Positions 1-8,802 of a stretch of DNA of 64,000 nt are shown piece after piece. The notes under the pieces were generated by a model that saw only the letters and a list, made by a program, of their open reading frames with translations, had not been told where the DNA came from and did not search any database. Source of the stretch: Paractinoplanes abujensis (GTDB lineage: Bacteria > Actinomycetota > Actinomycetes > Mycobacteriales > Micromonosporaceae); assembly GCF_014204895.1 (NCBI RefSeq), contig NZ_JACHMF010000001.1, positions 7,254,001 to 7,318,000 on the forward strand. Direction: 5' to 3'. The translations under genes and the position numbers were made by a program. Position 1 is the stretch's first letter, and every line of letters begins with the position of its first letter.

Positions 1-428
1 AAGCCGGTGAGGTGCATCCGCACGATCAGGGCGGCCAGCGCGTCGAGCAGGCGATTGAGCGTGTTCGGCCGCAGGGTGTGCGAGAACAACGCGCGGTACG
101 GCAGCGAGAACTGCAGGTGGCGCGTGATCAGCACGGTTTCCAGCGGCTCGCCCTCAGGCGTTTCCCGGTCGTTGACGATCGCCACCGCCTCGACCGCGGG
201 GAAGTCGATCCGTTCGAGTGCGCGCAGGAGGTCGTACTCCTTTTCGGCGATCCGCTCCCGGGTCTCCTTCAACGCGTAGACCACATCGTTGAGCTTCACG
301 AACCGCACGATGTGGCGCGAGATGCCCTGGGGCAGGGCGACCAGGTGATCGGCCGGCCAGTCCTCGAGCGGAATGCCCCACGGCAGATCCAGCAGCGCCG
401 GGTCGACGAGGGCGGAAGTGATGCGCAC
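1..428 (-). CDS. DUF4032 family protein (3' end beyond window)
   Basis: Reading leftward from a GTG at 428, the frame stays open to the window edge, so only about the first 142 residues are seen. The N-terminus (VRITSALVDPALLDLPWGIP) and the later segments ISRHIVRFVKL and YALKE resemble actinobacterial DUF4032 proteins, a kinase-like (InaA/lipopolysaccharide kinase-related) fold; KE in YALKE would be the nucleotide-binding lysine. Its substrate is unknown. It is divergent from the secreted protease gene starting at 549. Family call from memory of the conserved N-terminus; the catalytic half is outside the window. Confidence 0.75.
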   Translation of the reverse strand, partial: MRITSALVDPALLDLPWGIPLEDWPADHLVALPQGISRHIVRFVKLNDVVYALKETRERIAEKEYDLLRALERIDFPAVEAVAIVNDRETPEGEPLETVLITRHLQFSLPYRALFSHTLRPNTLNRLLDALAALIVRMHLTG

Positions 429-548
429 CGAACCAGTGTGCACGTTCCGGAGCGCGCGTCGCTGCCGCAGGTGGCTCGTTACACAGGTGCGAGAACGCCG
501 GATTAGTAAATATGTCCCTGATGTGACACGAATGGCGGGTTAATCACA

Positions 549-1991
549 GTGCCGTTGACGACCGGGCGACGTAAGGCAGGCATAGCGATCGGGGCGTGCG
601 TCGCCGTGGTGCTGGCGGGCGCGGCGGGAGCGACCGCCTGGCATGCGGCCGGCGACAACGGCAAACCCGTGGGCACCTGGCAGGACGCTCCGGCTGCGGC
701 CCGTACGCCGGTGGCGGCGGACCAGCGCCTCGGAAACGGACAAAGCCCTCCTGATGCCACCGTGGATCGGCAAAAAGCTGAGAAGCCGGCCGGCGGTCCG
801 ACGAACTCGCCCAGCGCCGCCGTCAAGGAACCGCGCACCGAGGCGACCACCACGCCCGCGCAGCCCGGCACCGCGGAACGGCCGATCGAGTCCGGCACCG
901 CCAACGGCCGCCAACGAGTGGGTGAGTCGCTGCGCGTGACGAAGCAGCTCGGCTCCGTCGCCGGCAAACCCGAGAAGGAGACGTTCCGCTACCCGGGAGC
1001 GTCCTATGTGAAGCTGCACTTCTCGCGAATGGCGCTGCTGCCCGGCGACTACGTGACCGTCTCCAACGCCGACGGCACCGAGAGCTACCGGTACGAGGCC
1101 ACGCAGAACCCGGCCGACAGCGACCGCTGGGCCATGTCGGTCACCGGCGACACGGCAGTGCTCGAGGTGCACCGTGGCCCCGGCAACCCGCTCGAGCTGG
1201 GCCGCCTGCCCGGCGACCCCGGCGTCGTGGTCGACCGGGTGGCCAAGGGCTTCACCCGTACGGAACAGGACCGTCAGCCCGAGAAGCAGCTCATCGCCCC
1301 CGGCCGTACGGGCCGGGAGGAATCGGTCTGCGGCAGTGACACGTCGGCCGACGCCGCCTGCTACCGCTCCTCCGACCCGGTCGCCTACACGAAGTCCAAG
1401 GCGATCGCCCGGTTGCTGATCAACGGGACCGAGTTGTGCACCGGCTGGCGGGTCGGCCCGAAGAACCGCATGCTCACCAACAACCACTGCTTCACCACGT
1501 CGTCCGAGGCGTACGACACCGAGGTCTGGTTCAACTACCAGTGCGCGACCTGCGGCGGCTACGACGTCTACCAGCCGACCAAGGTGTGGGGCTCCCAGGT
1601 GGTCGCGACCGACCGCACGTACGACTTCACCCTGTTCTCGGTCGACAAGTTCGCCGCGATCCAGAAGTACGGCTACCTCACGCTGGACACCAAGCGACCG
1701 GCCAAGAACCAGGAGCTGTACGTGCCGCAGCACCCGGCGGGCGAACCCACGCGGATCGCCGGATCGCTGGGCGAGAAGGCCGGGAACTGCTCGGTGGTCA
1801 ACCCGGGCTACGACGGGTACGCCACCGGGTCGGACGTGGCGTACTACTGCGACACCGAGGGCGGCTCGTCCGGCTCGCCGGTGCTGTCCCGCGCGACCAA
1901 CAAGGTGGTGGCGCTGCACCACTTCGGCGGTTGCCCCAATTCCGGCGTACGGGCCGACCTGCTCGCCGCCAAGCTGGCCAAGAACCTCTAG
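549..1991 (+). CDS. secreted trypsin-like serine protease
   Basis: 480 residues from a GTG. A basic start followed by a hydrophobic segment (about residues 11-30) is a signal peptide or anchor. A Pro/Ala/Thr-rich linker (about 45-120) leads to a middle region of unknown function and a C-terminal chymotrypsin-fold domain. The catalytic triad is readable: His313 in LTNNHC, Asp359 in TYDFTLF and Ser441 in GGSSGSPV. Paired cysteines around the His (TELCTG and NNHC) fit an exported, disulfide-bonded enzyme. It probably cleaves proteins outside the cell; the natural substrate cannot be told. It ends 10 bases before the PAP2 gene, so the two may be cotranscribed. Confidence 0.85.
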   Translation: MPLTTGRRKAGIAIGACVAVVLAGAAGATAWHAAGDNGKPVGTWQDAPAAARTPVAADQRLGNGQSPPDATVDRQKAEKPAGGPTNSPSAAVKEPRTEATTTPAQPGTAERPIESGTANGRQRVGESLRVTKQLGSVAGKPEKETFRYPGASYVKLHFSRMALLPGDYVTVSNADGTESYRYEATQNPADSDRWAMSVTGDTAVLEVHRGPGNPLELGRLPGDPGVVVDRVAKGFTRTEQDRQPEKQLIAPGRTGREESVCGSDTSADAACYRSSDPVAYTKSKAIARLLINGTELCTGWRVGPKNRMLTNNHCFTTSSEAYDTEVWFNYQCATCGGYDVYQPTKVWGSQVVATDRTYDFTLFSVDKFAAIQKYGYLTLDTKRPAKNQELYVPQHPAGEPTRIAGSLGEKAGNCSVVNPGYDGYATGSDVAYYCDTEGGSSGSPVLSRATNKVVALHHFGGCPNSGVRADLLAAKLAKNL

Positions 1992-2001
1992 TTTTGAGGA
2001 C

Positions 2002-2718
2002 GTGCCCAAGAAGAACTGGTGGCTCGACGTCGCCCTGCTGGCGGCGTTCGTCGCGTTGACGGCCGCGCTCATGAACGGTCACCTGCTCCGGCTGGACGAG
2101 CGGGTGGCCGACTGGTCGCTGAGCCACCAGCCGTGGCTGCCGTACTGGACCGCCCGGGTGCTCAACTACCTCGGCCAGGGCGGTCAGATCCTGATGCCGG
2201 TGTCGCTGCTCCTGACCGGCGTGCTGACCTGGCGCACCCGCTCGGTCCGGGCGGTGTTCCCGTTCGTGGCCGGGTTCGTGCTGACCTACCTGACGATCGG
2301 CCCGCTCAAGATCTGGGCCGACCGGGCCGCGCCCCGCTTCGACGGCCCCCACCCGGTGATCATGCACAACCCGGACGCCGAGGGCGCGTACGCGATGAGC
2401 TACCCCTCGGGGCACCTCGGCAACTCGCTGGTCTGGTACGCGGTCATCGCGATCCTGGTGGTCGCGCTGCTGCGCCGGCCGTTGAGCCGCCGGGAGACGT
2501 ACGGGCTGCGGGTCCTGCCGGTGGCGATCGTGTTCGGCACGACCGTTTACACCGGCTTCCACTGGCTGACCGACTCCGTCGCCGGCGCGCTGCTCGGCGT
2601 CGTGCTGGCCCGCCTGATCGAGCGCATCCCGTTCGACCGCATCCCGCTGCCCGCGCTGCGCGGCTGGGAACGACCGGCCGGGCTCACACCCAGCGACCGG
2701 CTCGCATCACACGCTTGA
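2002..2718 (+). CDS. PAP2-family membrane phosphatase
   Basis: 238 residues, GTG start with GAGG just upstream. It has the three PAP2/acid phosphatase motifs: a lysine/arginine motif from Lys103 (KIWADRAAPR), PSGH at 135-138, and a catalytic His187 with Asp191 (FHWLTD). Five to six hydrophobic segments place it in the membrane with the active site facing outward, as in lipid phosphatases acting on phosphatidic acid, undecaprenyl pyrophosphate or related lipids. The exact lipid is not predictable. Its last 35 bases overlap the 3' end of nagA on the other strand. Confidence 0.85.
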   Translation: MPKKNWWLDVALLAAFVALTAALMNGHLLRLDERVADWSLSHQPWLPYWTARVLNYLGQGGQILMPVSLLLTGVLTWRTRSVRAVFPFVAGFVLTYLTIGPLKIWADRAAPRFDGPHPVIMHNPDAEGAYAMSYPSGHLGNSLVWYAVIAILVVALLRRPLSRRETYGLRVLPVAIVFGTTVYTGFHWLTDSVAGALLGVVLARLIERIPFDRIPLPALRGWERPAGLTPSDRLASHA

Positions 2719-3781
2719 CCCGCAGGTCGCTCGACAGCACGACCAGATCGGCCCGCAGGCCCGCCTCGAGCGCGCCGATCTCGTCGCCCCGGCCGAGCAC
2801 CCGGGCCGGGGTGGTCGAGGCCATCGCCACCGCGTCGGGCAGCGCGATCCCAGCCGCGACCGTGTTGCGCAGGGCTTCGTCCATGGTCAGCGTGCTGCCG
2901 GCGATCGAGCCGTCGCGAGCCAGCCGGGCCACCCGGTCGGCCACCACCACTGATTGACCACCCAGGTCGTATGTGCCGTCGGCCATGCCCGTGGCGTCGA
3001 TCGCGTCGGTGATCAGCGCGGCCTTGTCCGGCCCGGCCGTGCCCGCGGCGAAGGCCAGCATGCCCGGGTGCAGGTGGATGTTGTCCGCGATCAGTTCGCA
3101 GACCACCGGGGACGACAGCAACCCGACGACCGGGCCCGGCTCGCGGTGGTGCGGCGGGCGCATGCCGTTGAACAGGTGGGTGCCGACGGTCGCGCCCGCG
3201 GCCACCCCGGCCAAGGTCTGCTCGTAGGTGGCGTCGGTGTGCCCGACCGCGGCGGCGACTCCCCGCTCGACCAGGAAAGCGATGGCCTCCAGGGCCCCCG
3301 GCAGCTCGGGCGCGATCGTGACCAGGCGCACGCCGCCCAGGTCGATCAGCGCGGTCAGTTCCTTGATCGACGGGTCGCGCAGGAACTCCGGGTTCTGCGC
3401 GCCGCAGCGCACGCCGGAGAGGTAGGGGCCCTCGTAGTGCACGCCCGCGATCAGCCCGGCCTCGACCAGCGGGCGGTAGGCCCCGGTGGCCTCGCGCATC
3501 AGCTCGAACGGCGAGCTGACCAGGCTGGCCAGCAGGGTGGTGGTGCCGTGGCCCAGGTGGAACTCGGCCGCCGCGCGGGCCGACTCGGCGTCGCCGGTGG
3601 TGAACGTGTGCCCGCCGCCGCCGTGGCAGTGCAGGTCGACGAAGCCGGGCACGATCACGTCGTCGGAGGAGCCGGCGCCCGAGGCAGCCTCGACCGACAG
3701 GATCGCCGGGCCGTCCACCTCGACGTAACCCTCGACGACGGCGCCGGGCCGGACGATCTTGCCGCCGATGCGGGTCGTCAC
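2684..3781 (-). CDS. nagA: N-acetylglucosamine-6-phosphate deacetylase
   Basis: 365 residues, GTG start overlapping the stop of the ROK kinase gene (GTGA), the last gene of a three-gene operon. It would deacetylate GlcNAc-6-P to GlcN-6-P in the cytosol. Amidohydrolase features are visible: the metal-binding DLHCHGGGGH, the glutamate in HYEGPYLS, the histidines in VGHTDATYEQ and GTHLFNGMRP, and the catalytic Asp in ITDAIDATGM. Length is normal for NagA. The neighbouring sugar kinase and SIS protein support amino-sugar catabolism, with the DeoR gene opposite as likely regulator. GalNAc-6-P deacetylase (AgaA) is a less likely alternative. Confidence 0.92.
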   Translation of the reverse strand: MTTRIGGKIVRPGAVVEGYVEVDGPAILSVEAASGAGSSDDVIVPGFVDLHCHGGGGHTFTTGDAESARAAAEFHLGHGTTTLLASLVSSPFELMREATGAYRPLVEAGLIAGVHYEGPYLSGVRCGAQNPEFLRDPSIKELTALIDLGGVRLVTIAPELPGALEAIAFLVERGVAAAVGHTDATYEQTLAGVAAGATVGTHLFNGMRPPHHREPGPVVGLLSSPVVCELIADNIHLHPGMLAFAAGTAGPDKAALITDAIDATGMADGTYDLGGQSVVVADRVARLARDGSIAGSTLTMDEALRNTVAAGIALPDAVAMASTTPARVLGRGDEIGALEAGLRADLVVLSSDLRVKRVMRAGRWV

Positions 3782-4764
3782 TGTGTCTTCTCCAAGTGGT
3801 CGAGGGCGAGCAGGGCCGAGCCGATGCAGCCGGCCTCGTCACCCAGGCCGGCCCGCACGAACTCGGGCGGACGGTGGAAGGTGATCCGCTCGCGGAACGC
3901 CTGTTCCAGGGGGTGCAGCAGCTCGTGCCGGGCCTCGGCCAGACCACCCCCGATGACGAACACGCCGACGTCGTACAGAGCCTGCGCGATGACCATGCCG
4001 TCGGCCAGGGCCTCGATCGCCTCCCGCCAGACCGTGCGGGCCAGGGCGTCGCCCGCGCCGGCCCGGGTCACGACGTCGAGCGCGGTCGCGCCGGGGACAC
4101 CGGCCAGCTCCGCGTAGCGCAGCCCGATGGCCCGGGCCGAGGCCAGCGACTCCAGACAGCCCCGCTGCCCGCAGGGGCACAGCGGCCCGCCCGGCCGGAC
4201 GACGATGTGGCCGACCTCGCCGGCCGCGCCGTGCCCGCCGCCGTAGCCCACGCCGTCCACGATCAGGGCGGCCGCGATGCCGGTGCCGATGGCCACGAAC
4301 AACACGTGCCGATGGCCCCGGCCGGCGCCGAGGCGGGCCTCGGCGGTGCCACCCACCCGCACGTCGTGACCGAGCACGGCGGGCAGCCCGAGGCGCTCGG
4401 AGAGCCGGGCGCGGACCGGCACGTCGCGGAAGCCGACGTTCGACGACCAGACGGCCAGACCGTTCTCCTCGTCGACGACGCCCGGGACGGCGACCCCGGC
4501 CGCGACCGGCTCCAGACCGTCGGCGCGGGCGCGGGTGGCCAGCCCCTCGGCGACGTCGAGGATCGTGCCCAGCACGGCTTCCGGCCCTCGCTCGGCCAGG
4601 GTGGGGTGTCGCTCGGTGTGGTGGACCGTCCCGTCCGGGCGGACCAAAGCGCATTTCATGCCGGTCCCGCCCACGTCCAGGGCGACCACCACGCGGTGCT
4701 GAGCAGGCGTGGCATGGCCTCCTGGCTCTGCCACCACTTCGCTGTCTCCGGTGCAGTCGGTCAT
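3778..4764 (-). CDS. ROK-family sugar kinase (probable N-acetylglucosamine kinase)
   Basis: 328 residues from the ATG at 4764, which overlaps the stop of the SIS gene (ATGA). The N-terminal phosphate-binding motif LDVGGTGMK and the ROK zinc signature CPCGQRGCLES are intact. ROK kinases phosphorylate glucose, GlcNAc, ManNAc or related sugars with ATP. Its place between the SIS protein and nagA makes GlcNAc the most likely substrate, giving GlcNAc-6-P for NagA. A reading frame open far upstream in the same phase is not a longer protein: it runs antiphase through the SIS gene. Confidence 0.85.
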   Translation of the reverse strand: MTDCTGDSEVVAEPGGHATPAQHRVVVALDVGGTGMKCALVRPDGTVHHTERHPTLAERGPEAVLGTILDVAEGLATRARADGLEPVAAGVAVPGVVDEENGLAVWSSNVGFRDVPVRARLSERLGLPAVLGHDVRVGGTAEARLGAGRGHRHVLFVAIGTGIAAALIVDGVGYGGGHGAAGEVGHIVVRPGGPLCPCGQRGCLESLASARAIGLRYAELAGVPGATALDVVTRAGAGDALARTVWREAIEALADGMVIAQALYDVGVFVIGGGLAEARHELLHPLEQAFRERITFHRPPEFVRAGLGDEAGCIGSALLALDHLEKTQ

Positions 4765-5687
4765 GCCTGAAGGACGACCGAGCGGGTCAGGTTGCGTGGG
4801 TGGTCGGGGTCGAGGCCCTGGCTGGTGGCCAGCAGCACGGCCACGCGCTGCGCCACGACCAGGTCGGCCATCGGGTCGAGCGGGGCCCGGCCGCCGCACC
4901 AGCTGCCCAGCGCGGCGTACCCGCCGTGGTGCCGGCTGTGCACGAACAGGGCGCCGGTCGCCTCCACCTCGTCGGCCAGGTCGGTCGGGACCTCGCCGAA
5001 CGCCCACACCGCGCGGCGCGGGGCGGCGATCGCGACCGGGCCGTGCCGGTAGTCCATCGCCGGATAGGCCTCGGCCCAGAACGCGGCGGCCTCCCGGCAC
5101 TTGAGCGCGGCCTCCTCGGCCAGACCGACGGTCCAGCCCCGGCCCAGGAAGGTGATCTGCTCGGCCAGGGCCGGGTGCACCGGCAGCGGCAGGCGCACGG
5201 CGACCTCGCCGTCGGCCGCCACCGACTCGATGTCCTCGCCCAGGTGAGCCCGGAGCAGCGCGAGGGTGCTGGTGGCGAAGCGGGTCTGGACGATCGACTC
5301 CTCGTCGGCGAAGTCGAGCACGATCGGCTGGTCGGCGATCCGGGCCGCGGGCTGCGCCTCGTCGGCCGTGATGACCGTGGTCGGGGTGCCGCCGGCCAGG
5401 TCGTTGAGCACGTCCAGGACCTCGGTGGTGGTGCCGGAGCGGGTGATCGCGACGACCCGGTCGTAGCGGCGGCGGCGCGGGAACTCGGAGGCCTGGAACG
5501 CGTCGGTCTCGCCGTGGCCCTTCTGCTCGCGCAGGGCCGCGTACGCCTTGGCCATGAACCACGAGGTGCCGCAACCGACGACGGCGACCCGCTCGCCTCG
5601 CTGGGGGAGCCCGGGGGCGTCGGCCAGCTTCGCGGCCTGCCGCCAGCACTCCGGCTGGCTGGCGATCTCTGCCTTGACGTACGTCAT
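4761..5687 (-). CDS. SIS-domain protein (probable glucosamine-6-phosphate deaminase/isomerase type)
   Basis: 308 residues. The ATG at 5687 is preferred over an in-frame start at 5753 because GAAGGG lies just upstream. Two tandem SIS domains resemble the isomerase half of GlmS: VAVVGCGTSWFMA and ITRSGTTTEVLDVL are phosphosugar-binding loops, and LGRGWTVGLAEEAALKCREA is the second-domain loop and helix. The glutamine amidotransferase half is absent, so it probably works as a GlcN-6-P deaminase (NagB-II/AgaS type) yielding fructose-6-P. First gene of the operon with the ROK kinase and nagA, divergent from the DeoR regulator, which is the likely controller. Confidence 0.82.
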   Translation of the reverse strand: MTYVKAEIASQPECWRQAAKLADAPGLPQRGERVAVVGCGTSWFMAKAYAALREQKGHGETDAFQASEFPRRRRYDRVVAITRSGTTTEVLDVLNDLAGGTPTTVITADEAQPAARIADQPIVLDFADEESIVQTRFATSTLALLRAHLGEDIESVAADGEVAVRLPLPVHPALAEQITFLGRGWTVGLAEEAALKCREAAAFWAEAYPAMDYRHGPVAIAAPRRAVWAFGEVPTDLADEVEATGALFVHSRHHGGYAALGSWCGGRAPLDPMADLVVAQRVAVLLATSQGLDPDHPRNLTRSVVLQA

Positions 5688-5853
5688 GGGCCACCCTTCA
5701 ACCACGTGCGCTGTGCGCATAAGCGCGCAGTTCCCGGCACTTTCGAGCGTCATTCTGCGTGGAAGTCCGGCGCGGATGCAACCATCGCCGCCGCACAGAG
5801 CAGGCGTGAGCTTTGCTTGTCGGGCTTTCGCGCACTAATGTGCACACTCTTAT

Positions 5854-5864
5854 CACGTAACGTG
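5854..5864. promoter_or_regulatory. candidate operator for the DeoR-type regulator
   Basis: CACGT-A-ACGTG, a perfect 5-bp inverted repeat with a one-base spacer, lies in the 192-base gap between the divergent SIS and DeoR genes, 16 bases before the DeoR start. Position suits autoregulation; assignment to this regulator is inference. Confidence 0.35.
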
Positions 5865-5879
5865 CATCTGGGAGTCTGG

Positions 5880-6665
5880 GTGGACCGGTACGCGCGGTGG
5901 AATGCCCTGCTCGAGTTACTCGCCGAGAGCGGCCGGGTCAGCGTCGAGGACGCGGCCGAGCGCCTCGACGTCTCGCAGGCCACCATCCGCCGTGACTTCG
6001 ACCAGCTGGCGCAGCAGCAGATGATCACCCGGACCCGCGGTGGCGCGGTCGCCAACGGCGTCTCGTACGACCTGCCGCTGCGCTACAAGAGCGCCAAGCA
6101 CTCGGCCGAGAAGCAGCGCATCGGCGAGGCGGCGGCCGGGCTGGTCACGCCGGGCACCGTCGTCGGGCTCAACGGCGGCACCACGGTCACCGAGGTGGCG
6201 CGGGCGTTGGCCGTACGGCCGGATCTGAACGCGGGTGGCGAGGGCTCCCAGCTCACCGTGGTCACCAACGCCCTCAACATCGCGAACGAGCTGCTGGTGC
6301 GCTCGCGCATGAAGATCGTGGTGGCCGGCGGCGTGGTGCGGCCGCAGTCCTTCGAGGTGGTCGGCCCGCTCGGCGGCGCGCTGCTCAAGGAGGTGACGCT
6401 CGACGTCGTGCTGCTGGGCGTGGACGCGGTCGACGTGGAGCTGGGCGCGGCCTCCCACCACGAGGGCGAGGCCGCCATGAACAGCCTGATGGTGGCGCGG
6501 GCCAAGCGCGTCGTCGTGATCGCCGACTCGTCGAAGCTGGGCGGGCACGCGTTCGCCCGGATCTGCCCGATCACCAAGATCGAGACACTGGTGACCGACT
6601 CCGGGGCGCCCGCCGGCACCGTCGCCCGGTTCCGGGAGGCGGGGGTACACGTCATTACGGCTTGA
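5880..6665 (+). CDS. DeoR/GlpR-family transcriptional regulator
   Basis: 261 residues from a GTG with GGGAG six bases upstream; the frame is open further upstream but there overlaps the SIS gene antisense. An N-terminal winged helix-turn-helix (about residues 3-55; SVEDAAERLDVSQATIRRDF is the recognition region) precedes a DeoRC sensor domain with NGGTTVTEVARAL and the conserved end VVVIADSSKLGG. Such repressors sense a phosphosugar. Divergent placement from SIS-ROK-nagA makes GlcNAc-6-P or GlcN-6-P the expected ligand. The ABC gene 47 bases downstream has its own promoter. Confidence 0.88.
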   Translation: MDRYARWNALLELLAESGRVSVEDAAERLDVSQATIRRDFDQLAQQQMITRTRGGAVANGVSYDLPLRYKSAKHSAEKQRIGEAAAGLVTPGTVVGLNGGTTVTEVARALAVRPDLNAGGEGSQLTVVTNALNIANELLVRSRMKIVVAGGVVRPQSFEVVGPLGGALLKEVTLDVVLLGVDAVDVELGAASHHEGEAAMNSLMVARAKRVVVIADSSKLGGHAFARICPITKIETLVTDSGAPAGTVARFREAGVHVITA

Positions 6666-6699
6666 GGCTCATTCAGCAGCGCGTATTGACGGTGCTGTC

Positions 6700-6705
6700 T
6701 AGAGT
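6700..6705 (+). promoter_or_regulatory. -10 box for a leaderless ABC ATPase transcript
   Basis: TAGAGT, exactly 7 bases before the GTG at 6713; no Shine-Dalgarno lies between, so transcription probably starts at or next to the start codon. No clear -35. Confidence 0.45.
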
Positions 6706-6712
6706 CTCGCCC

Positions 6713-7699
6713 GTGACCGCCGTATTGGAGATAGCCGGGCTGCAGAAGACCTATCGCAGCCGCAAAGGGGTGCGAAGAGCGCTCGACGGGTTCGACATGG
6801 TCGTCGAGACGGGTCAGGTGCACGGCTTCCTGGGCCCCAACGGCTCCGGCAAGACGACCACGCTGCGGACGCTGCTGGGCCTGATCCGGCCCAACGGCGG
6901 GCGCATGGCGATCCTCGGTCAGCCGGTGCCCGACAACCTGGCCCTGGTCGCCGGTCAGGTCGGTGCGATCGTGGAGAGCCCGCAGTTCTTCGGCAACTTC
7001 ACCGCGCAGGACACACTCTCACTGCTGGCCGAGGCGGGCGACGTCCGTAAGGAGCGGGTCACCGCCGTGCTCGAGCTGGTCGGCCTGCGGGACCGCGCCA
7101 AGGATCGGGTGAAGACCTACTCGCTGGGCATGAAGCAGCGCCTGGCCGTGGCGTCGGCGCTGCTCAAGGAGCCCAAGCTGCTCATTCTGGACGAGCCGGC
7201 CAACGGTCTGGACCCGGGCGGCATCCGCGAGATGCGCTCGCTGATGCGCAACCTGGCCGAGTCCGGCATGACTGTCGTGCTGTCCAGCCACATCCTCGGC
7301 GAGATCCAGCTCATCTGCGACTCGGTCACGATCATCTCGGCCGGACGCCGGGTGGCCGCGGGCTCGGTGGCCGACGTGCTGGCCAGCCACACTTCCTCCG
7401 GGGTGAAGGTGCGGCTGGAGCCGGGCGTCGACATGCGCGGGGCGATCGAGCTGCTGCGGGCCAACGGCGCCCAGGTGACCGTCGAGCACGACCACTTCAC
7501 GGTCGGCAACGCCGGCAACCCGGCCCAGATCACCCGGATCCTGGCCGAGCGGGCGATCTACGTGAGCGAGCTGACGCCGGTCGCGGCCGACCTCGAGAGC
7601 GTGTTCCTGCAGCTCACCGGCACCGCACCGGTCGAGGGGCAGAACCGCCAGGTGGATCAGAGCGCGGTGCCCGCGCCGACGGGAGGGTGGGGTCAGTGA
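6713..7699 (+). CDS. ABC transporter ATP-binding protein
   Basis: 328 residues, GTG start. It holds a complete ABC domain: Walker A GPNGSGKTTT, signature YSLGMKQRLA, Walker B LLILDEPANGLDP and switch His in VLSSHILGE. A C-terminal extension of about 100 residues resembles the regulatory tail of DrrA/CcmA/BcrA-type exporters or ABC-2 systems. It forms an operon with the permease that starts inside its stop codon (GTGA). Substrate unknown; such pairs often export drugs, lantibiotics or lipids. Confidence 0.88.
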   Translation: MTAVLEIAGLQKTYRSRKGVRRALDGFDMVVETGQVHGFLGPNGSGKTTTLRTLLGLIRPNGGRMAILGQPVPDNLALVAGQVGAIVESPQFFGNFTAQDTLSLLAEAGDVRKERVTAVLELVGLRDRAKDRVKTYSLGMKQRLAVASALLKEPKLLILDEPANGLDPGGIREMRSLMRNLAESGMTVVLSSHILGEIQLICDSVTIISAGRRVAAGSVADVLASHTSSGVKVRLEPGVDMRGAIELLRANGAQVTVEHDHFTVGNAGNPAQITRILAERAIYVSELTPVAADLESVFLQLTGTAPVEGQNRQVDQSAVPAPTGGWGQ

Positions 7700-8706
7700 G
7701 CCTCTACACCGCCGAGACCAAGCGGCTGACCAAGCGCCGCTTCACCCGCCTGTTCCTGCTGGGCACGACGCTGATCCTGCTCGCGATCGCGGCCGGCATG
7801 TTCTTCACCAACGAGAAGGCCGGCCCCTCGCAGATCGCCTCGGCCCAGGCCCAGGCCCAGCAGGACTACCAGCGGGCGACCGAGCAGTTCCAGCGGGACA
7901 AGCAGGCCTGCGAGGCGGCCCAGGGCACCCCGCAGGCGAGCAACTACCCGCAGGGTTGTGAGGGCCTGTACGAGCCGACGCAGGAGGAGTTCCAGGCGCA
8001 GTGGTACATGCCGCCGACCTTCGACTTCCGCGAGAACTTCCCCGACATGGTGACGACCCTGGCCGCGCTGATCGCGCTGGTCGCCTTCATTGTCGGCGCG
8101 TCCTTCGTGGGCGCCGAGTGGAGCAGCGGCGGCATGATGAACCTGCTGCTCTGGCGGCCGCAGCGGCTCAAGGTGCTGGGTACCAAGCTGGCCGCGCTGC
8201 TCGTCCTGTTCACGGTGCTGACGATCGTCTACTCGGCGATCTGGACCGGTCTGTTCGTCGGGATCGCCGAGGCGCGCGGCTCGACCGACAGCATGACCTC
8301 GGGCGCCTGGCAGTCGATCGCGCTGATGGAACTGCGCGGCCTGGCCCTCGTGCTCGTGGCCGCCGCGGTCGGGTTCGGGCTGGCCTCGCTGGGCCGGCAC
8401 ACCGCGATGGCGCTGGGCGTGACGATCGGCGCGGTGATCGTCTTCCAGTTCGGACTGGGCACCGTGCTGTCGCTGGCCAAGGTCAAGTTCGCCGAGGCGT
8501 ACCTGATCCCGGTCTGGATGATCGCCTGGATGGACAAGGAGATCAAAATCGAGGACTACAACTCCTGCGACTTCTCGTCCTCGGGCGGCTGCCAGCCGGA
8601 CTCGCTGACGCTGACCTGGCCGATGGCGGGCGGCCTGCTGGCCGGGATCTTCGTCCTCATTGTGGGCGCCTCGATGTGGGCAATGCGTAGTCGGGACATT
8701 ACGTGA
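7696..8706 (+). CDS. ABC-2 type transporter permease
   Basis: 336 residues. The GTG overlaps the stop of the ATPase gene and is preceded by GGGAGGG. One transmembrane segment (about 18-38) is followed by a large, charged, Gln-rich extracytoplasmic loop of about 85 residues containing two cysteines, then five further hydrophobic segments, ending after a Trp-rich helix. The loop between TM1 and TM2 is typical of ABC-2 permeases with an external domain. It pairs with the ATPase before it. Substrate unknown. Confidence 0.82.
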   Translation: MSLYTAETKRLTKRRFTRLFLLGTTLILLAIAAGMFFTNEKAGPSQIASAQAQAQQDYQRATEQFQRDKQACEAAQGTPQASNYPQGCEGLYEPTQEEFQAQWYMPPTFDFRENFPDMVTTLAALIALVAFIVGASFVGAEWSSGGMMNLLLWRPQRLKVLGTKLAALLVLFTVLTIVYSAIWTGLFVGIAEARGSTDSMTSGAWQSIALMELRGLALVLVAAAVGFGLASLGRHTAMALGVTIGAVIVFQFGLGTVLSLAKVKFAEAYLIPVWMIAWMDKEIKIEDYNSCDFSSSGGCQPDSLTLTWPMAGGLLAGIFVLIVGASMWAMRSRDIT

Positions 8707-8802
8707 CGTAACGTGGACCGTGCGTGCGAGCGGGGATCGTCGGTGCTTATGCTGACGGTCCCCGTTCGTACATTTGTGCTCGTCTCTCGTCTTTGGAGCG
8801 TC

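Noticed and set aside
5711..5726. TGCGC...GCGCA imperfect repeat as a second DeoR operator
   Set aside because: Arms differ in length and such GC repeats are common here; the 5854-5864 repeat is cleaner.
4800..5879. N-terminal extension of the DeoR regulator by 360 codons
   Set aside because: The extension is antisense to the SIS gene; GTG 5880 has a Shine-Dalgarno and starts exactly at the helix-turn-helix.
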